Source of the DNA: Saturnia japonica
Taxonomy: Eukaryota > Arthropoda > Insecta > Lepidoptera > Saturniidae
Length of the DNA stretch: 64,000 nucleotides
Direction: 5' to 3'
NCBI GenBank assembly: GCA_033032175.1
Contig: CM065318.1
Coordinates: forward strand, 11,470,001 to 11,534,000
Part shown: one piece after another, positions 47,006 to 58,464 of the stretch
How the letters are laid out: every line of letters begins with the position of its first letter
Numbering within the stretch: position 1 is the first letter of the stretch
Translations under genes and position numbers: made by a program
Notes under the pieces: generated by a model
Databases searched by the model: none
What the model was told of the DNA's origin: nothing
The model's input: the letters and a program-made list of their open reading frames with translations, nothing else

Positions 47006-47150
47006 GGCCTCGTGGCGCAGTGGTAGTAAAACGCTACTGTTGAGTCTAGAGGTCGCGGGTTTAATCCCCGCCCATGACTGACTTTGTGTGATGAGCATAA
47101 TGTAAGTTGTGTGTGTCTGGGTGTTAATATCTATATATGTATGTATATCA
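47006..47150 (+). repeat. tRNA-derived SINE, full-headed copy
   Basis: GGCCTCGTGGCGCAGTGGTA (A box) and GGTCGCGGGTTTAATCCCCG (B box, 47051-47070) give an intact RNA polymerase III promoter. TTTGTGTGATGAGCATAATG and a TATCTATATATGTATGTATA tail follow. It is the model for the deleted copy at 28477-28580. Confidence 0.8.
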
Positions 47151-47510
47151 GCTGTTAATTGCCATATTACAAGCTTTGCTTAGTTTGGAATTAAATGGCC
47201 GTGTGTGAAATTGTGTCCTCATATATCATATAACTACAGATTTATTATTATAGATAAACGTATCGATAAATGATGGTCAGAACTTAAGATTTAGATTAAA
47301 ACTTATATAAAACTGAATTTCTTCCAATTTTAATTCTAGAAAACTTTGTATATCGCCGAGTATGACTGTCGGGAAAAATGACCCCATTTGCTAAGCTTAA
47401 CGAGACCAATATAATGATACTCTAAGCCTTACTAACAGGTATCCAAGTCGAATTCCGTGTTTTTAATCATATAACTGGGCTACAGACATGACTTTTTTGT
47501 GTACTACTAA

Positions 47511-47815
47511 GGTGGCAAACAAGAATACGGCCAACCTGATGGTAGACGGCTACCGTAGCTTGTGGACGCTTGTAATACCATAGGTATTACTAGCGCGTTG
47601 CCGACCTTGAACCCATTACATTAAGGAATTCAGGAAACCCTTCTCATCATAGGAACATAATACAAGGTTATTTGCGTGCGAACTTCCACCATTTCATCAG
47701 TTGGACTGCCTCAAGTAGAGAGAAATCTCCAAAGAAATTACTCTGTGCCCTACATCTCTTTGAACCCCCTTCCCCAAGGAGCTCTGGTAACCTTACACAC
47801 ACTACCCTAATATTA
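47511..47815 (+). repeat. LINE-derived repeat of lepidopteran type
   Basis: GGTGGCAAACAAGAATACGG, CTGATGGTAGACGGCTACCG, ACTAGCGCGTTGCCGACC and CCAAGGAGCTCTGGTAACCT occur in the order I know from a very common lepidopteran repeat. The 105-codon frame at 47672 is incidental. It stops at the mariner end. Confidence 0.6.
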
Positions 47816-47855
47816 TGTCATAGGTCCTTACATATGAAATTAGCGTTTTATATAG

Positions 47856-48361
47856 AACTAGCTGGGCCCGTGGCTTCGCTCACGTGGACTACAGAATGCC
47901 CGCGCGAATCTTGCTCCCCCGCTCCCGGCTATTTTAAAGACAAAAATGCTTATTGTGGGTATTCCGTGGATGATAGATATATACTCTGACGGACTTTTTT
48001 GTAAGTCTTTTTAATGCCTATTATTTTATGTAGTACATTAACTTGCTATATCTCTTATGGTTTACTCAGCATAAGCCATTTCAGCGCTCGAATTGATTCA
48101 CTATGACCAGTTTTTTTTCTTTGTGCGGTACCCTAATTCTTTTTCTAAAATAAAAGTAGCCTAAGTTACTCCCTATATCATCAGCTATCTATCAGTGAAA
48201 GTCCCGTCAAAATTGGTCCAACCGTTTCGGAGATTACCCGGAACAACATTTTTTAAATGGGCTTTTTGTTATAGGTATCGTATATACTTTCATATGCATT
48301 TAGTAAAAAACTGTTATTTTGACAATACAAACAGACACTTCAATTTTATTATATGTATAGA
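47856..48361 (+). repeat. Interspersed repeat family A, copy 3, inside a mariner
   Basis: CTAGCTGGGCCCGTGGCTTC at its head, CGTTTCGGAGATTACCCGGA inside and CAGACACTTCAATTTTATTA at its end. Both borders are sharp against the mariner, which shows that it arrived later and defines the unit as about 505 bp. Confidence 0.78.
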
Positions 48362-48448
48362 TAAATAAAACGAAAAAAATATTATGTAATTATACATTTA
48401 ATTAATCCAAGTATGTTGTACCATTATTATCTATGCACTTTCGCCATT

Positions 48449-49400
48449 TTATAGGTGGTTCATTAATGCCATTGCTGAAACAATTGTGAGATCGAGAATC
48501 AATAAAATCTTTGAAGGTGGTTTGGACAGCCTCATCGGAATTGAATTTTTTTCATTGCAAGAAATGGTCCACATTCCGAAAAAAGTATATTCTGTTGGAG
48601 CAAGGTCCGGGGAGTATGGTGGGTGTCGGAGGCATTCCAACCGCAGTTCCTAATTTAGTGACCGTCTGTCGTGAAGTCTGGGGTCTAACGTTGTCTTGAA
48701 GCAGCAGTGGGTTAGAGAGATTGACCAGTCTTGGTTGTTTAACGGCTAGCTTTTCCATCATGGTTTGCAATTGTTGACAATAAAGATCTGCCGTTATCTT
48801 CTGGCCATATCTTAGGAAGCTGTAGCTTATGATACCAGCACTGGTCTACCAAACACTCACCAGTACCTTTTCTGAGTCAACTTTCGCTCGGAACTGCATT
48901 TGGCCGGTTCTCCTGGGTACAACCATTGTGATAAGAGTTTCCTGATTGTCGTAAAAGATCCATTTTTCGTCACAAGTAACAATACGATTCAAAATTCCCT
49001 CGTTATTGTGATGGTTGAGTAATGTAACGCAGTACTTAATTCGTGTTTGATGATGTGCTTCAGCCAATTCATGCAGTACCCATTTTTCGAACTTTTCCAA
49101 TTTGTTTGAAGTCAATTAAAATTGTTTTATCACTCACACCGAAGCCTGCCGCTAACTCTATGGTTTGCGAAGGATCAGCTTCCACGATCACCTTTAATTC
49201 TTCATTACCAACTAGGGTCTCCGGCCGTCCACGGGGTTTGTTTCGTAGGTCAAAATTTCATGAACGAACACGTTGGAACTAAAAACGTACCGTGCTTTCT
49301 TTTACAGTAACTTCCCCATACACATCATTAATCCTTTGAGCTATTTCTGCAGCGCTGATGTCACAGTGGAACTCGTATTCTTAAATAACGCGATATTTTA
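48449..49400 (-). pseudogene. Mariner transposase, frameshifted
   Basis: Pieces on the minus strand: ISAEIAQRINDVYG-like N-terminus (about 49360-49320), WVLHELAEAHHQTRIKYCVT and VTCDEKWIFYDN (49085-48950), QTMMEKLAVKQPRLVN (48767 on), LLLQDNVRPQT and CLRHPPYSPDLAPTEYTFFG. Here the second Asp is kept (QDN), but the third position reads Glu (APTEY). At least three frameshifts. Confidence 0.85.
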
Positions 49401-50549
49401 TGTCGTCCGTTTAGTGAAAAAACCGATGTCAAAGAAAAATGAGATGGTATGAAAACAAATGAATCACTAAATTCGAAACACAATTTTAATTTGGAATTCC
49501 TAACCAAATGTCAGATATTTGATATCAAAGTGGTCAGATCAACAAAACGTCAATTTCATATGAAAATGCACCTAATATAAATATTAATAAATGAATTGAC
49601 ACTTCATTGCACTTTTGGTTCGTACACTGGCGAGCTTCATGCTACAAGCCATGTTGTCCAGCTCCCAGTTATTGTGTAAAAACAGTGTTGTAGATAGTGC
49701 AAATAGAAGAAATTATTTTAAAAAAATGTGTGTATACACTGTATACATTTACACTGTACCTATATAGTGTTATGTTAGTACTGTTGCAAATATAGGCAAA
49801 TTCATATAACGTTATAATAGGATCACAATGACTAAGTAACTTCCTTCCATGTAGTGTTTATTGTATTGTGAGACTACGTACGATTCAGTCCATTCGATAC
49901 CCCTTTAGTATGGGCAGTGACACGTGAAGGCCGAACGTCACTCATCACTAGTGTGTTGCGTTAACTATTTCAGAAATTCTAATAAATATACATGTATTAT
50001 CATAATACTGATGTAACATATTATTGGCTATCGATAACTTGTTACACAGTCAACCGGAAAATCGCAAACGGTCGGTATGAGCTGTTTAATTTGTAAGCAA
50101 ATTGTGATTTATGTAAGTCTTATACTTTCTGGAGTAATAATTAAAATACAGTTTATATTAGTTTTAAAAAAACCTAAATGATCATACGAATTTAATATTT
50201 TACAAGTACATTTCGTATAAACAAGTCAGTCGTAACTCAATCAATTTAATTAATTTTCATTTTATTGATTTTTCTCTTTTACTCTCGATTAATTAACAAT
50301 TACATATTTACTTTGCTTAGTCATTATTTTAAATTTACTAGCTCTTGCTCTGGTTTCTCTATTATAAGTAATAATACGTACTCTTTATAAATGAATAAAT
50401 GCTATTGCAGAATATTAATTAGTATTCACTATTAACAACTAATTAATTAACTATTAATTAGGATTTAACAAATAAGTGTGTAATTACAATAATAAAAAGG
50501 ACCTAACACAAGAACTATTTACTATAATTAACTTTTTTAATTCTTAATC

Positions 50550-50830
50550 CTCACCTGATGTGGAGAAGGTGGGCGAAGATGGTATCACGCACTATGTATG
50601 GTACTAGCTCTCGAATGCAGTTGCCGGAACTCAGTTATGGGTGTTTAACGACAGATTGGGTGGTAGCAAGTCAGGCGAGCATTAGAAAATCACCCACCAC
50701 CATGCTATGGATTCATGGCGATGTTTTCCTTCACCGAAAGCTCAGGCTCATTGCAGGGGTTAGAACTCATGTCAATCGGTATTGTGTACACGCTAACTCT
50801 GACCCATCACTGCGTAATAATTGTTATTAG
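50550..50830 (+). repeat. LINE-tail-like repeat (forward)
   Basis: GATGTTTTCCTTCACCGAAA, GCTCAGGCTCATTGCAGGGG and AGAACTCATGTCAATCGG match 8999-9270 on the other strand. The upstream part (50550-50700) is only in this copy. The 90-codon frame is not a gene. Confidence 0.5.
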
Positions 50831-51399
50831 CTAGTATGAAATAGATGACTAAATAAATAAATATATACATTTGATAAATGTATCGTGACAATAGTGACAT
50901 TCGTGACAAAAGTCAGTAATTGTATATCAAACACAAGACAATTTATAACAAAAAGAAAACCAACTTTAATAATTTTGAAGACTTCCCTTGTCTATCTTCG
51001 AAGTTCAAAGTCCAATGCTAATGTAATTAAAAGGTGGTCTTATCCAATAAAAAAATCATCCAAATCGGTTCATAAACAAAGAAGTTATATAGCATAACAT
51101 CCATTAAAAAACATTCGAATTTAGTAACCTCCCCGTCTTTTGTTGGAGTTGATTAAAAGAATCGAAGCTAATTATGACATTTTTTTCAACCAAAATTCAT
51201 TAACAATATTACGCATAAATTTCAAATTCTGGAAAATTATTTCTAACTTTTATAAAAGAAAACAAAATTAGTAGAATACGATGTAGTGCAGCTCTCCGTG
51301 TATTGGGTACGAAAGTACGAAATTACGGATAGGTATATAGTACTATTATTACATCAATACTTATGTACGATTTTGTGGCATGAATACTAACAAGGGAAG

Positions 51400-51800
51400 A
51401 AAATCCGCTCCTGGCGGCAGAATGGAAAGCGCCCCGAAAAATTTTCGGACCTGTCAAGTGAGACGATGGCACTTGGAAGATCCGAAAGAATGCTTGAATG
51501 AATTGAGGAGTTGATGACCGAGCCCAACATCATCGGCGAAACAATATCTAATCGATTTCGCTGGCTCGGCTACCTATTGATAATGGAGAAGGATCAAACA
51601 GTCGAAAGAGCATACTTGAACGGCTAAATGGTCGTCGTGCTGGAGGTCGGCCCAGGTATCACTGGCGTGACCATAGTAGAGGTGGATCTGCGTCAACTTC
51701 AACCTGACAATTGGCAAGAAACTGCGTACAATCAGGACAAGAATCGTGCTCTCGTTTCGGAGGACAAAACCCTATTTGAATCACTGGCCCAAAAAAGTTA
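51400..51800 (+). pseudogene. LINE ORF2 C-terminal relic (RTE-like)
   Basis: In changing frames it encodes ISNRFRWLGY, RAYLNG / LNGRRAGGRPRYHWRDH, DLRQLQPDNWQETAYNQDKN and SLAQKS-stop, the usual ending of RTE-type LINE proteins (RWLGH...GRRPVGRPRxRWxD...NWxExAQDRxxW). Short, with several frame changes. Confidence 0.6.
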
Positions 51801-52024
51801 GGAGAATTATTTTCTTGCTTGTCATTTATAAAATTATTTACTTTTGATCATTAAAATTTATACCTATGTAAACGTTACACTGATTTGGTCATTCTCAGAA
51901 ATTATTTTCTTAATTATGAACGTAATTTGTGTTAACGACTCAAAATACTTGGGGGCAGATAGCATCCTCTAATAATCATGACGTGAAACATATGAAACAA
52001 TATAATTTGCGTCATCTAAACACC

Positions 52025-52420
52025 TATACTATTAATATAATTAAATCGTTTCTTTGTAATGTCAAAATAACAGCTTTTTACTAAAAGCACATGCAAAAAG
52101 TTTTTAATTTTTTTGTCTGTTTCTTTCTCTGGCAGATAGCCGATGTTATAAGGAGTAACTTAAACTACTGTTGGGGTTACGTGCAAATAAAAATCTATTC
52201 GGAAAATGAAGATTCTAAGGCGCTTAAATGGCTTACGCTGAGTAAAACACTGGAGAAATATCAAATTAATGCAGTATGTAAATTGTAGATCTTCTAAAGA
52301 TCACCCACAATGAGCATTTTTGTCTTTAAAATAACCGAGAGCGGGGCTCGCACTATTCGCGCGTATGCCCAATCGACGGCATTCTTTAGTCTACGCGGGC
52401 GCAGCCGCAGGCACAGCTAG
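52025..52420 (-). repeat. Interspersed repeat family A, copy 4 (reverse, diverged)
   Basis: TTTGTAATGTCAAAATAACA, GTTATAAGGAGTAACTTAAA, GCGCTTAAATGGCTTACGCT and TCTACGCGGGCGCAGCC...CTAG line up with 62739-63269. The middle part with CCGAAACGGTTGG is lost. Confidence 0.65.
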
Positions 52421-52945
52421 TGTAATAATAAAACTATTAAAAGTAAGTTTTTATTTTCAAAACTACAAAATACAGAAGTTTATTCAATTTACACCCAGGA
52501 TAGGCAATTAATGGTTTGGAAATTATGTCCAATAGAAAAATAAATTAGAATAAGTTACATTATTATTGATTAATTTTAGTATTTTCTATATACTGACCAA
52601 TACATAGTTTTGATTTTATATAGTTCTTAAAGCGTAACTGTCATTCATGTGATCTATAGAGACTTCAAATCATCTTTGCGCGCGGCCCTATGTGTGCGTG
52701 AGCTAATAAAAACATGCAGTTTTTATTTGTATGACAGAAACGCGGCAGTCGCCTTCCGATCAACACGTGTTCTTATCGCTTTGTTCTAGAGCTATAGAGT
52801 CCCGTAATAAAAATGTCTGGTCCGTCTATGAGAAAATGTTTCACCTAACCAGTAGTTGTGCTTTATAATGCGTTGTATGAGTGATATCACAATGATCAAA
52901 ATATTAAAACGCTAAATTCTAATTTAAAAAGATATATATTCAGCA

Positions 52946-53140
52946 ATGGTTAACAGAAAAAATACACAGCAATGTATTATAAAAATTCTTCGTCTAGCAC
53001 CATGTCATCCTAAACCCTATATAAATTATTTAGGGAATTTAAAAATACAAATTGCTTTAAATAACATTGAACAGAGCGTGACGAAAATAATGAAATTAAT
53101 GGAACGTTCATTATTTGGTATTTCTAGTGATACGGAATAA
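52946..53140 (+). pseudogene. Short frame inside element X (unrecognised)
   Basis: It encodes NRKNTQQ, APCHPKPYINYLGN, NNIEQSVTKIMKLMERSLFG and ISSDTE followed by TAA and, 10 bp on, AATAAA. The other copy of the element keeps most of these residues (for example NNTEQSVTKIMKLMESSLFG) but has in-frame stops. It may be the end of a longer protein once carried by the element. No homologue recognised; function not assigned. Confidence 0.35.
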
Positions 53141-53221
53141 TATGTTCAATAAACATGCATTTATCTAATTTTCTATTGATTTAGTTTAATTTTGAAGAAA
53201 TAATATGAAAATTTCGTCATA

Positions 53222-54359
53222 CAAGGTGTCCAGAAAGGGTATCAGGTATTTGTAAGTTAAATGAAACAAAAATTATTTGTATGCAATAAAAAAGTTTATT
53301 GTTTATTATTAGCATATGAATTGGAGAATTATTTGGAAAAGATGATGTTATCCAAATGATGACCGTTACGTTGCTGGCACTTTTCTAAACGGAAACGAAG
53401 ATTGGCGATAACACGTTGACACATAGCTATCGATATTGCTGCCATTTCTGACCTGATGTTTTGCTTTAACTGGGTTAGATTCATTGGATTGTTTTGATAA
53501 ACCTTACTTTTAAGGTATCCCCATGCAAAATAGTCAAGCGGGCTAAGGTCGGGGCTTCTGGGAGGCCAGTTGATGTTACCCCTTCGCGAAATGACTTTAT
53601 TAGGGAATAATTCGTTAACAACTTCCATTGAGTTATTTGAGGTATGGCAAGTGGCCCCATCTTGCTGGAACCACGTTCTTGAGTTGAAACCTGCAAACTC
53701 CTGCAACTCTGGGACCAAAAAATTTCGCAACATATCGCAATAACGGTCACTATTCACATTAATTGCTCGGCCTCGTTGATCTTCATGAAAATAAGGACCA
53801 ATTATGTCTTTAGCAGACATAGCGGCCCAAACAACGACCTTTGGGCTATGCAGGGGTCGTTCATGCTTTCGTCTCGGATTCTCCACTGCCCAGTACCGAC
53901 AATTCTGCTTATTCTTTAAAATCGAATGTAAAGACGATTTTTTGATGTTCAACGCTTGGCTTCGCTTTCGGATGGATAAAGACGGATTTTGACGAACCGA
54001 CGCCTCAACTTCTTCAATTGTTTCTTCATCGCGAACTGAACGAGGACGACCAGAGTTTTGAATTTTAACTGTCGCACCTGTATTCTCGAACATCCTGATC
54101 CATTTCCTAATGCTATCGTCACTTGGCGCGTGGCGTGTACGATATTCCGCACGATAGAGACGATGAGCAGTCACTATTGAATCACCATTACGAAAATACG
54201 CTCGTACGCAAAATGCGCGATGCGTCCCCGAGTACTGTTCCATCGTGACTATAACTCCACAAAATGGCGGACGCCACGAACCCCTCCCCGCACCCTTTAG
54301 ACGCCCCATTTCGAATATGGCGCGAAAACAAATACCCGATACCCTTTCTGGACACCTTG
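53222..54359 (-). mobile_element. Tc1/mariner-superfamily element with DD41D-type spacing, 1138 bp
   Basis: Ends are CAAGGTGTCCAGAAAGGGTA on both sides (about 32 bp of TIR, one or two mismatches), with TA at 53220-53221 and 54360-54361. It sits inside element X, whose other copy shows the uninterrupted sequence. The transposase inside lacks an internal segment, so this is a deletion derivative. Confidence 0.88.
53329..54243 (-). pseudogene. DD41D-type (rosa-like) transposase with an in-frame internal deletion
   Basis: The ATG at 54243 gives MEQYSGTHRAFCVRAYFRNG; open codons upstream run through the TIR and out of the element, so they are not used. Helix-turn-helix with GRPRSVRDEET (about 70-80), then HSILKN joins directly to KQNCRYWA (about 53915). 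In full-length relatives this join spans roughly 60 residues holding the first catalytic Asp. WFQQDGATCH (second Asp) and SPDLSPLDYFAWG (third Asp) remain, 41 residues apart. No stop occurs in 304 codons. It should be catalytically dead although open. Confidence 0.85.
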
Positions 54360-55009
54360 TATAAATAAAATATCTAATAGAATTATTTTGTGTAATTGAC
54401 TGTACACGCACACGTAGACACTGTATCTATACACGCTTTATGCACACATAAGGTTACGCGCACAAATTAATTGAACTATCTATACCTAGTAATAACCTTT
54501 TAAAGTAGTTAAAGTCGTTTTACATTGTCCATGAACTTTTGTCTGGCAAATCGCTTATGTGCTTTGGAAACTTATTGTAAAACCTAACACTATTACCTAC
54601 ATGAGTGACGTTTGTTTTATTTACTAAGTGTAAAAGATTGAATACTATGTTGGTTTTTTATGTATAACTTATCTATGTTACTGCAAACATTCATACAATT
54701 TTCTAAAAATTGTTGAGAGGGTATAAAGTTAATATTCCTTTTTTTTCTTTTTGTTACTTCGCTTTAATGAGTATCCAGTAATAAAATGCATATATTTACA
54801 TAATAGATGTGGCCGCGGCTTCGCTCGCTTGGAAGTCAGAATAACGCGTAATTTATTTATTTATTTAAGATATACAAATTTCACAGCACATTTTAAAAAT
54901 TGTAAAATAGAATATAATTCTAAATTGCCAATTGGGAAGTAGTACATAAAGTATATTTTATACTTATACCTAACGATAACAATAGTCTGTATGAGTAGTC
55001 TATTTAAAA

Positions 55010-56330
55010 AAATTGTTTATTAAGTTGTGTGTGTGTGTATGTTTATGTGAGTGTGTTTTAGGTTTCCTGTAATTACTCCTGAACTAACCTTTTAGAGACC
55101 GACTTAAGAAACTGCATTCGACTTAGGTGGAAATGTCAATATCATTGAAAAGCTTATTGTATTGTGTAGTACACCTGTAAAGGACGGAGTTTTGAGCTTA
55201 TGCATGCTTTACAGACGAAATTGCGAACAAACTGGAGTTCCTAGTACGCTTACTGAGTACTCGCAGATATAATTTACTTAAAAGTTCTGGACAATCTGTT
55301 ATTGAGTTAATTAAATCATATAGAAATCGCATTTCGTTTATGATTCGACGGTATTTTAATGACAAATGTTATTATTGTACTCACTGGGATGCTTCTTACT
55401 TTTCAAATTAAGATATTTTAAAAACTTATTTTGAATATTTTCCAACTTGGTATTATGTGTAATGAAAGCTGATGACCATATTTATGACGCATATTCTAAG
55501 CAGCTTCTCACATAGGAAAAATAAAGAACTTTAAGTGGTAGAATTTCACTGAATGGCTTTGTGACTCTAAATATATATCCTAACATTTTGAAGGCTTTTT
55601 GATGAATAAAGTCGTAATGATAATTGTACAGTAACTTCGAGTCCATCATAATCCCTAGATCTTTCACACAATTAACACTTTGGATTGGCAAGTGATTTAA
55701 AGAATAGGTAACTGTAATTAATATGACGAAGTTTACGTGTGAAAGTTATTGAATTGCATTTCTTTATATTAAGATTTAATTTGTTTATTTGACAATAGTC
55801 ACAGAGTCGATCTACATCCTACTGAAAGAGAAGGCAGTCATAAATACTACGAATAACCTTGAAAATTTTAGTATTATCCGCATACATGAGGTATTCAGCA
55901 TGTTTAAAGCAGGAGGACATATCAGAGACATACATACATTAAACAGTATCGGGCCGAAATGTGATCCCTGCGGGATACCTGAAGGATTTTTTCAAAGCGT
56001 GAAATGTGCACTCCAACGCACACTGCTTGATGTCTATTACATACATAAGAAGCGAACCATCTCAATAAATAACGATGTATACCGACACTCAAAAGCTTTT
56101 GCACCAAAATTTCGTGATTAATCCTGTCAAAACATTTGGAATAGTCAGTGTATATGGCATCAATCTGATAATCCTGGTCCATTCCAGACGCTATATAACC
56201 TGAGTACACAGCTAAATTAGTTTGAGACGACCTTTTTTTCATAATTCCATGTTGAGACGCGGGGATAGACATAGCCAACAAATTATATATCTGGTCGTGA
56301 ACTAATAATTTACTGAACACTAAGAATAAT
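55010..56330 (-). pseudogene. Jockey-type LINE reverse transcriptase and 3' tail, decayed
   Basis: On the minus strand: QTNLAVYSGYIASGMD, VDAIYTDYSKCFDRINHEIL-like palm motif (QIDAIYTDYSKCFDRINHEI), then, in another frame, LMYADNTKIFK where the catalytic YADD has become YADN, LCDYCQINKLNLNIKKCNSI, VNCVKDLGIMMDSKLLYNYH, AFKMLGYIFRVTKPFSE and VLYFSYVRSCLEYAS. Remnants run to about 55080, then a CA/TG-rich tail (55030-55050). Several stops and shifts. Inactive. Confidence 0.85.
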
Positions 56331-56389
56331 GAGTAATAAAATTCTAAATTTCTTAAAACTTTTATTGAATTAAGATATCATGATTTTTT

Positions 56390-56490
56390 TCATTAGGACC
56401 TGGCTAAGGAGTAAAACAAACAAAAATGATCAAAATCTATCCAGTGGTTTTTTCGTGATGCGCACACAACGGCAAAACTCAAAAGTGAAA
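56390..56490 (+). repeat. Family F repeat piece
   Basis: AAAATCTATCCAGTGGTTTT and TTCGTGATGCGCACACAACG match 45290-45345. Confidence 0.5.
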
Positions 56491-57689
56491 AAAAACAATC
56501 ATTAATATAATTCTAGTAAAACCGTGAGTTTACAAAGAAACAGTTCCTAGTCAAACAAGCAAATTGCCTAACAAATATTACAATGGCAACGTTCCTACCC
56601 TTTGTATGCGGTTGTCGCGCAGCTACTATACTGGCCACCGGCTAATAGCTGTTCCCTAGCCACAGTTTACTTAACGGTATACTTGATGACTTGAATAAAA
56701 ACATCGAAACCAACACGGCAAACATTTCATCGGTCATAAGTACTTAAGAACACTTTGCGGCTTTGACGCTTAATGCAGCGTTTGTTTTCACATTAAACGA
56801 CGTGTCTCTTCCAGTGCACCGTGTACTGTAAGATAATGCTACAATAGTTTAACTAAACTAGCCATTTTATTATTATGTAGTAGCAGTTGTAGTGGAAGAG
56901 GTGTTTATTCATGTCATGGCGCATGCCTCAGGAAGTCAGCCGTTTCGGTGAATCGAATGCCTTCAACGTCAGTCCAACACACGACACTGCCCCGACGCAT
57001 TCAGATCGACCTGTATCAATAAACATTTTCACTGTACCAGTACTGATAAACTGTCATTGACGTACCTACATAAATGTATTATTAATAATTAAATTGATAT
57101 TGGTCGTTTTCAATAATTATAATATATGGAAATCCCTAACATTAGAGATTATATATAAAACGAGTGTCCTCGCGCACAGTGTAAATGTCATGTGGGTATA
57201 TGTAAGGTTTATTACCCGCATATAATGTTAATTTAATATACGTTTATCATCTGTACTTAATGTGAGAATTACTGCGAAATTTTGAAATATCTTAAATATG
57301 CAATTGTGAATAAAGTGTGGATCAAGGTTTTCAATAATGTTCCTAACAAGGTTCGTGTCAGTTCAGGTTTAGTATTTAGCAATTTGTCGCATAAGCAGCT
57401 AAAGCTACGTGTTGTTTTGACCCGGCTATGATGATGCGTTTGACGGAGCTGTGCTACTAACGAACTTCTATAAACCCACATTCCCTAGTAAAGATGGCCG
57501 TCCGACTTCACCGAGTTCGGAGGCAGGATGCGTTTGAGTTCACCGCCCTGTTCCTATCTCTCACACGGCGACGTTGTAGACTAACACTCATTGACATAAA
57601 TTGTGGTTTTAAATGGATACTTTTGCTCAGACTAGACGTATCCGTCTCAAACTATTAAATTATACTATAATATTATAAAGCCTAAGAGA

Positions 57690-57941
57690 TTGAATTTTGT
57701 TTGTTTATTTGTGCGTCCTAACCTCCGGAACTACCAGTTAAATTGAATTTTTTTTGTTGTTTATTTTATAGTATTTATTGAGGAAGGTTATAGGCTGTAT
57801 AAATTTACGCTATAGCTCTAAGGAGCTCAGCAGTTATCATGAATGTCAAGCAATCTGGCAAGTACAGGAAGTACTACACGGGTGCGGTGGAGAATTGGTC
57901 GAATAAATTTAACACGGATGGAACTGTGGGGCACAACTAGT
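57690..57941 (-). repeat. Interspersed repeat family B, partial (reverse)
   Basis: CTAACCTCCGGAACTACCAG at the start and TTTAACACGGATGGAACTGT, GGGGCACAACTAG at the end match the tail and head of family B (9698-10290) reverse-complemented; the middle is shortened. Confidence 0.6.
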
Positions 57942-58386
57942 ATAATAAATACATAACACATAATTCCTTTCACTAACAGATCAAAACATTTTAGAATATC
58001 GTTATCCTTATGTGCACCCACATGTTCAGAAATTTAACGTATAGAAGAATTACATAACCAATAAATATGATATCAACATTTCAGAAAACATACGATGGTA
58101 ACCAAGTAACTGTATAATAATTAACAAGTCCCTCTTCAATATCCTATCTTTGAAACAACACAAACAAATCGAATAGGTCATCGACACATGATTGCATAAG
58201 GCACACTAGTAACGCTTTAGCGCAGGGTGGATCGTTCAGTTTATTTATTTCTTTTATAACCGTAGTTCTCTATGGCTTACAAGCTTGATTCAAGAGAGAT
58301 CAACAGCCCAGATTTTTTATGCAATTAAGGTCATTTGCATACGATGGACAAGGTTAGGTTGTGTTTAAAGCTACTTATGTACATAT

Positions 58387-58464
58387 TAAACTAGATTAAC
58401 TGCACCTTCGAACGTACATCTCGCTTATGTTCATGTAAATAAATTCTCTCGTTAATCTAGTTTA
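58387..58464. repeat. Perfect 14-bp inverted repeat (hairpin, 50-base loop)
   Basis: TAAACTAGATTAAC (58387-58400) pairs exactly with GTTAATCTAGTTTA (58451-58464). It could be a tiny terminal-inverted-repeat element or a chance palindrome in AT-rich DNA. No duplication recognised at the edges. Confidence 0.5.

Larger units (their letters stand above)
47821..49575 (-). mobile_element. Mariner interrupted by a family-A repeat
   Basis: Left TIR TAGGTCCTTACATATGAAAT at 47821; right TIR at 49547-49575 (reverse complement TTAGGTGCATTTTCATATGA). About 35 bp inside the left TIR the mariner is split by a family-A copy (47856-48361), then resumes with the A-rich stretch also found at 20770. Without the insert it is about 1.25 kb, like its sister copies. 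Confidence 0.82.
52659..54480 (+). mobile_element. Unrecognised TIR element X, copy 1, with a transposon inserted
   Basis: Left end GAGACTTCAAATCATC, right end (reverse complement) GATAGTTCAATTAATT, both next to GCGCG and flanked by TATA (52655-52658, 54481-54484). Minus the 1140-bp insertion (with one TA) it is about 682 bp. Homologous, in reverse, to 59358-59963. Inside are an ATGTCTGGTCCGTC start-like word (52812), a 64-codon frame ending SSDTE, and AATAAA just after its stop. This looks like a non-autonomous DNA transposon with remnants of a gene. Superfamily unknown. Confidence 0.6.

Noticed and set aside
47006..47078. Functional tRNA gene
   Set aside because: A and B boxes are present, but no proper acceptor stem could be formed and a SINE body and tail follow.
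53329..54411. Longer version of the DD41D transposase starting at 54411
   Set aside because: The extra 56 codons cross the terminal inverted repeat and leave the element; the ATG at 54243 is the natural start.
57493..57660. 56-codon frame MAVRLHRVRRQDAFEF...
   Set aside because: ATG and stop are present but no domain, and the 3' part runs toward a family-B repeat; not enough support.
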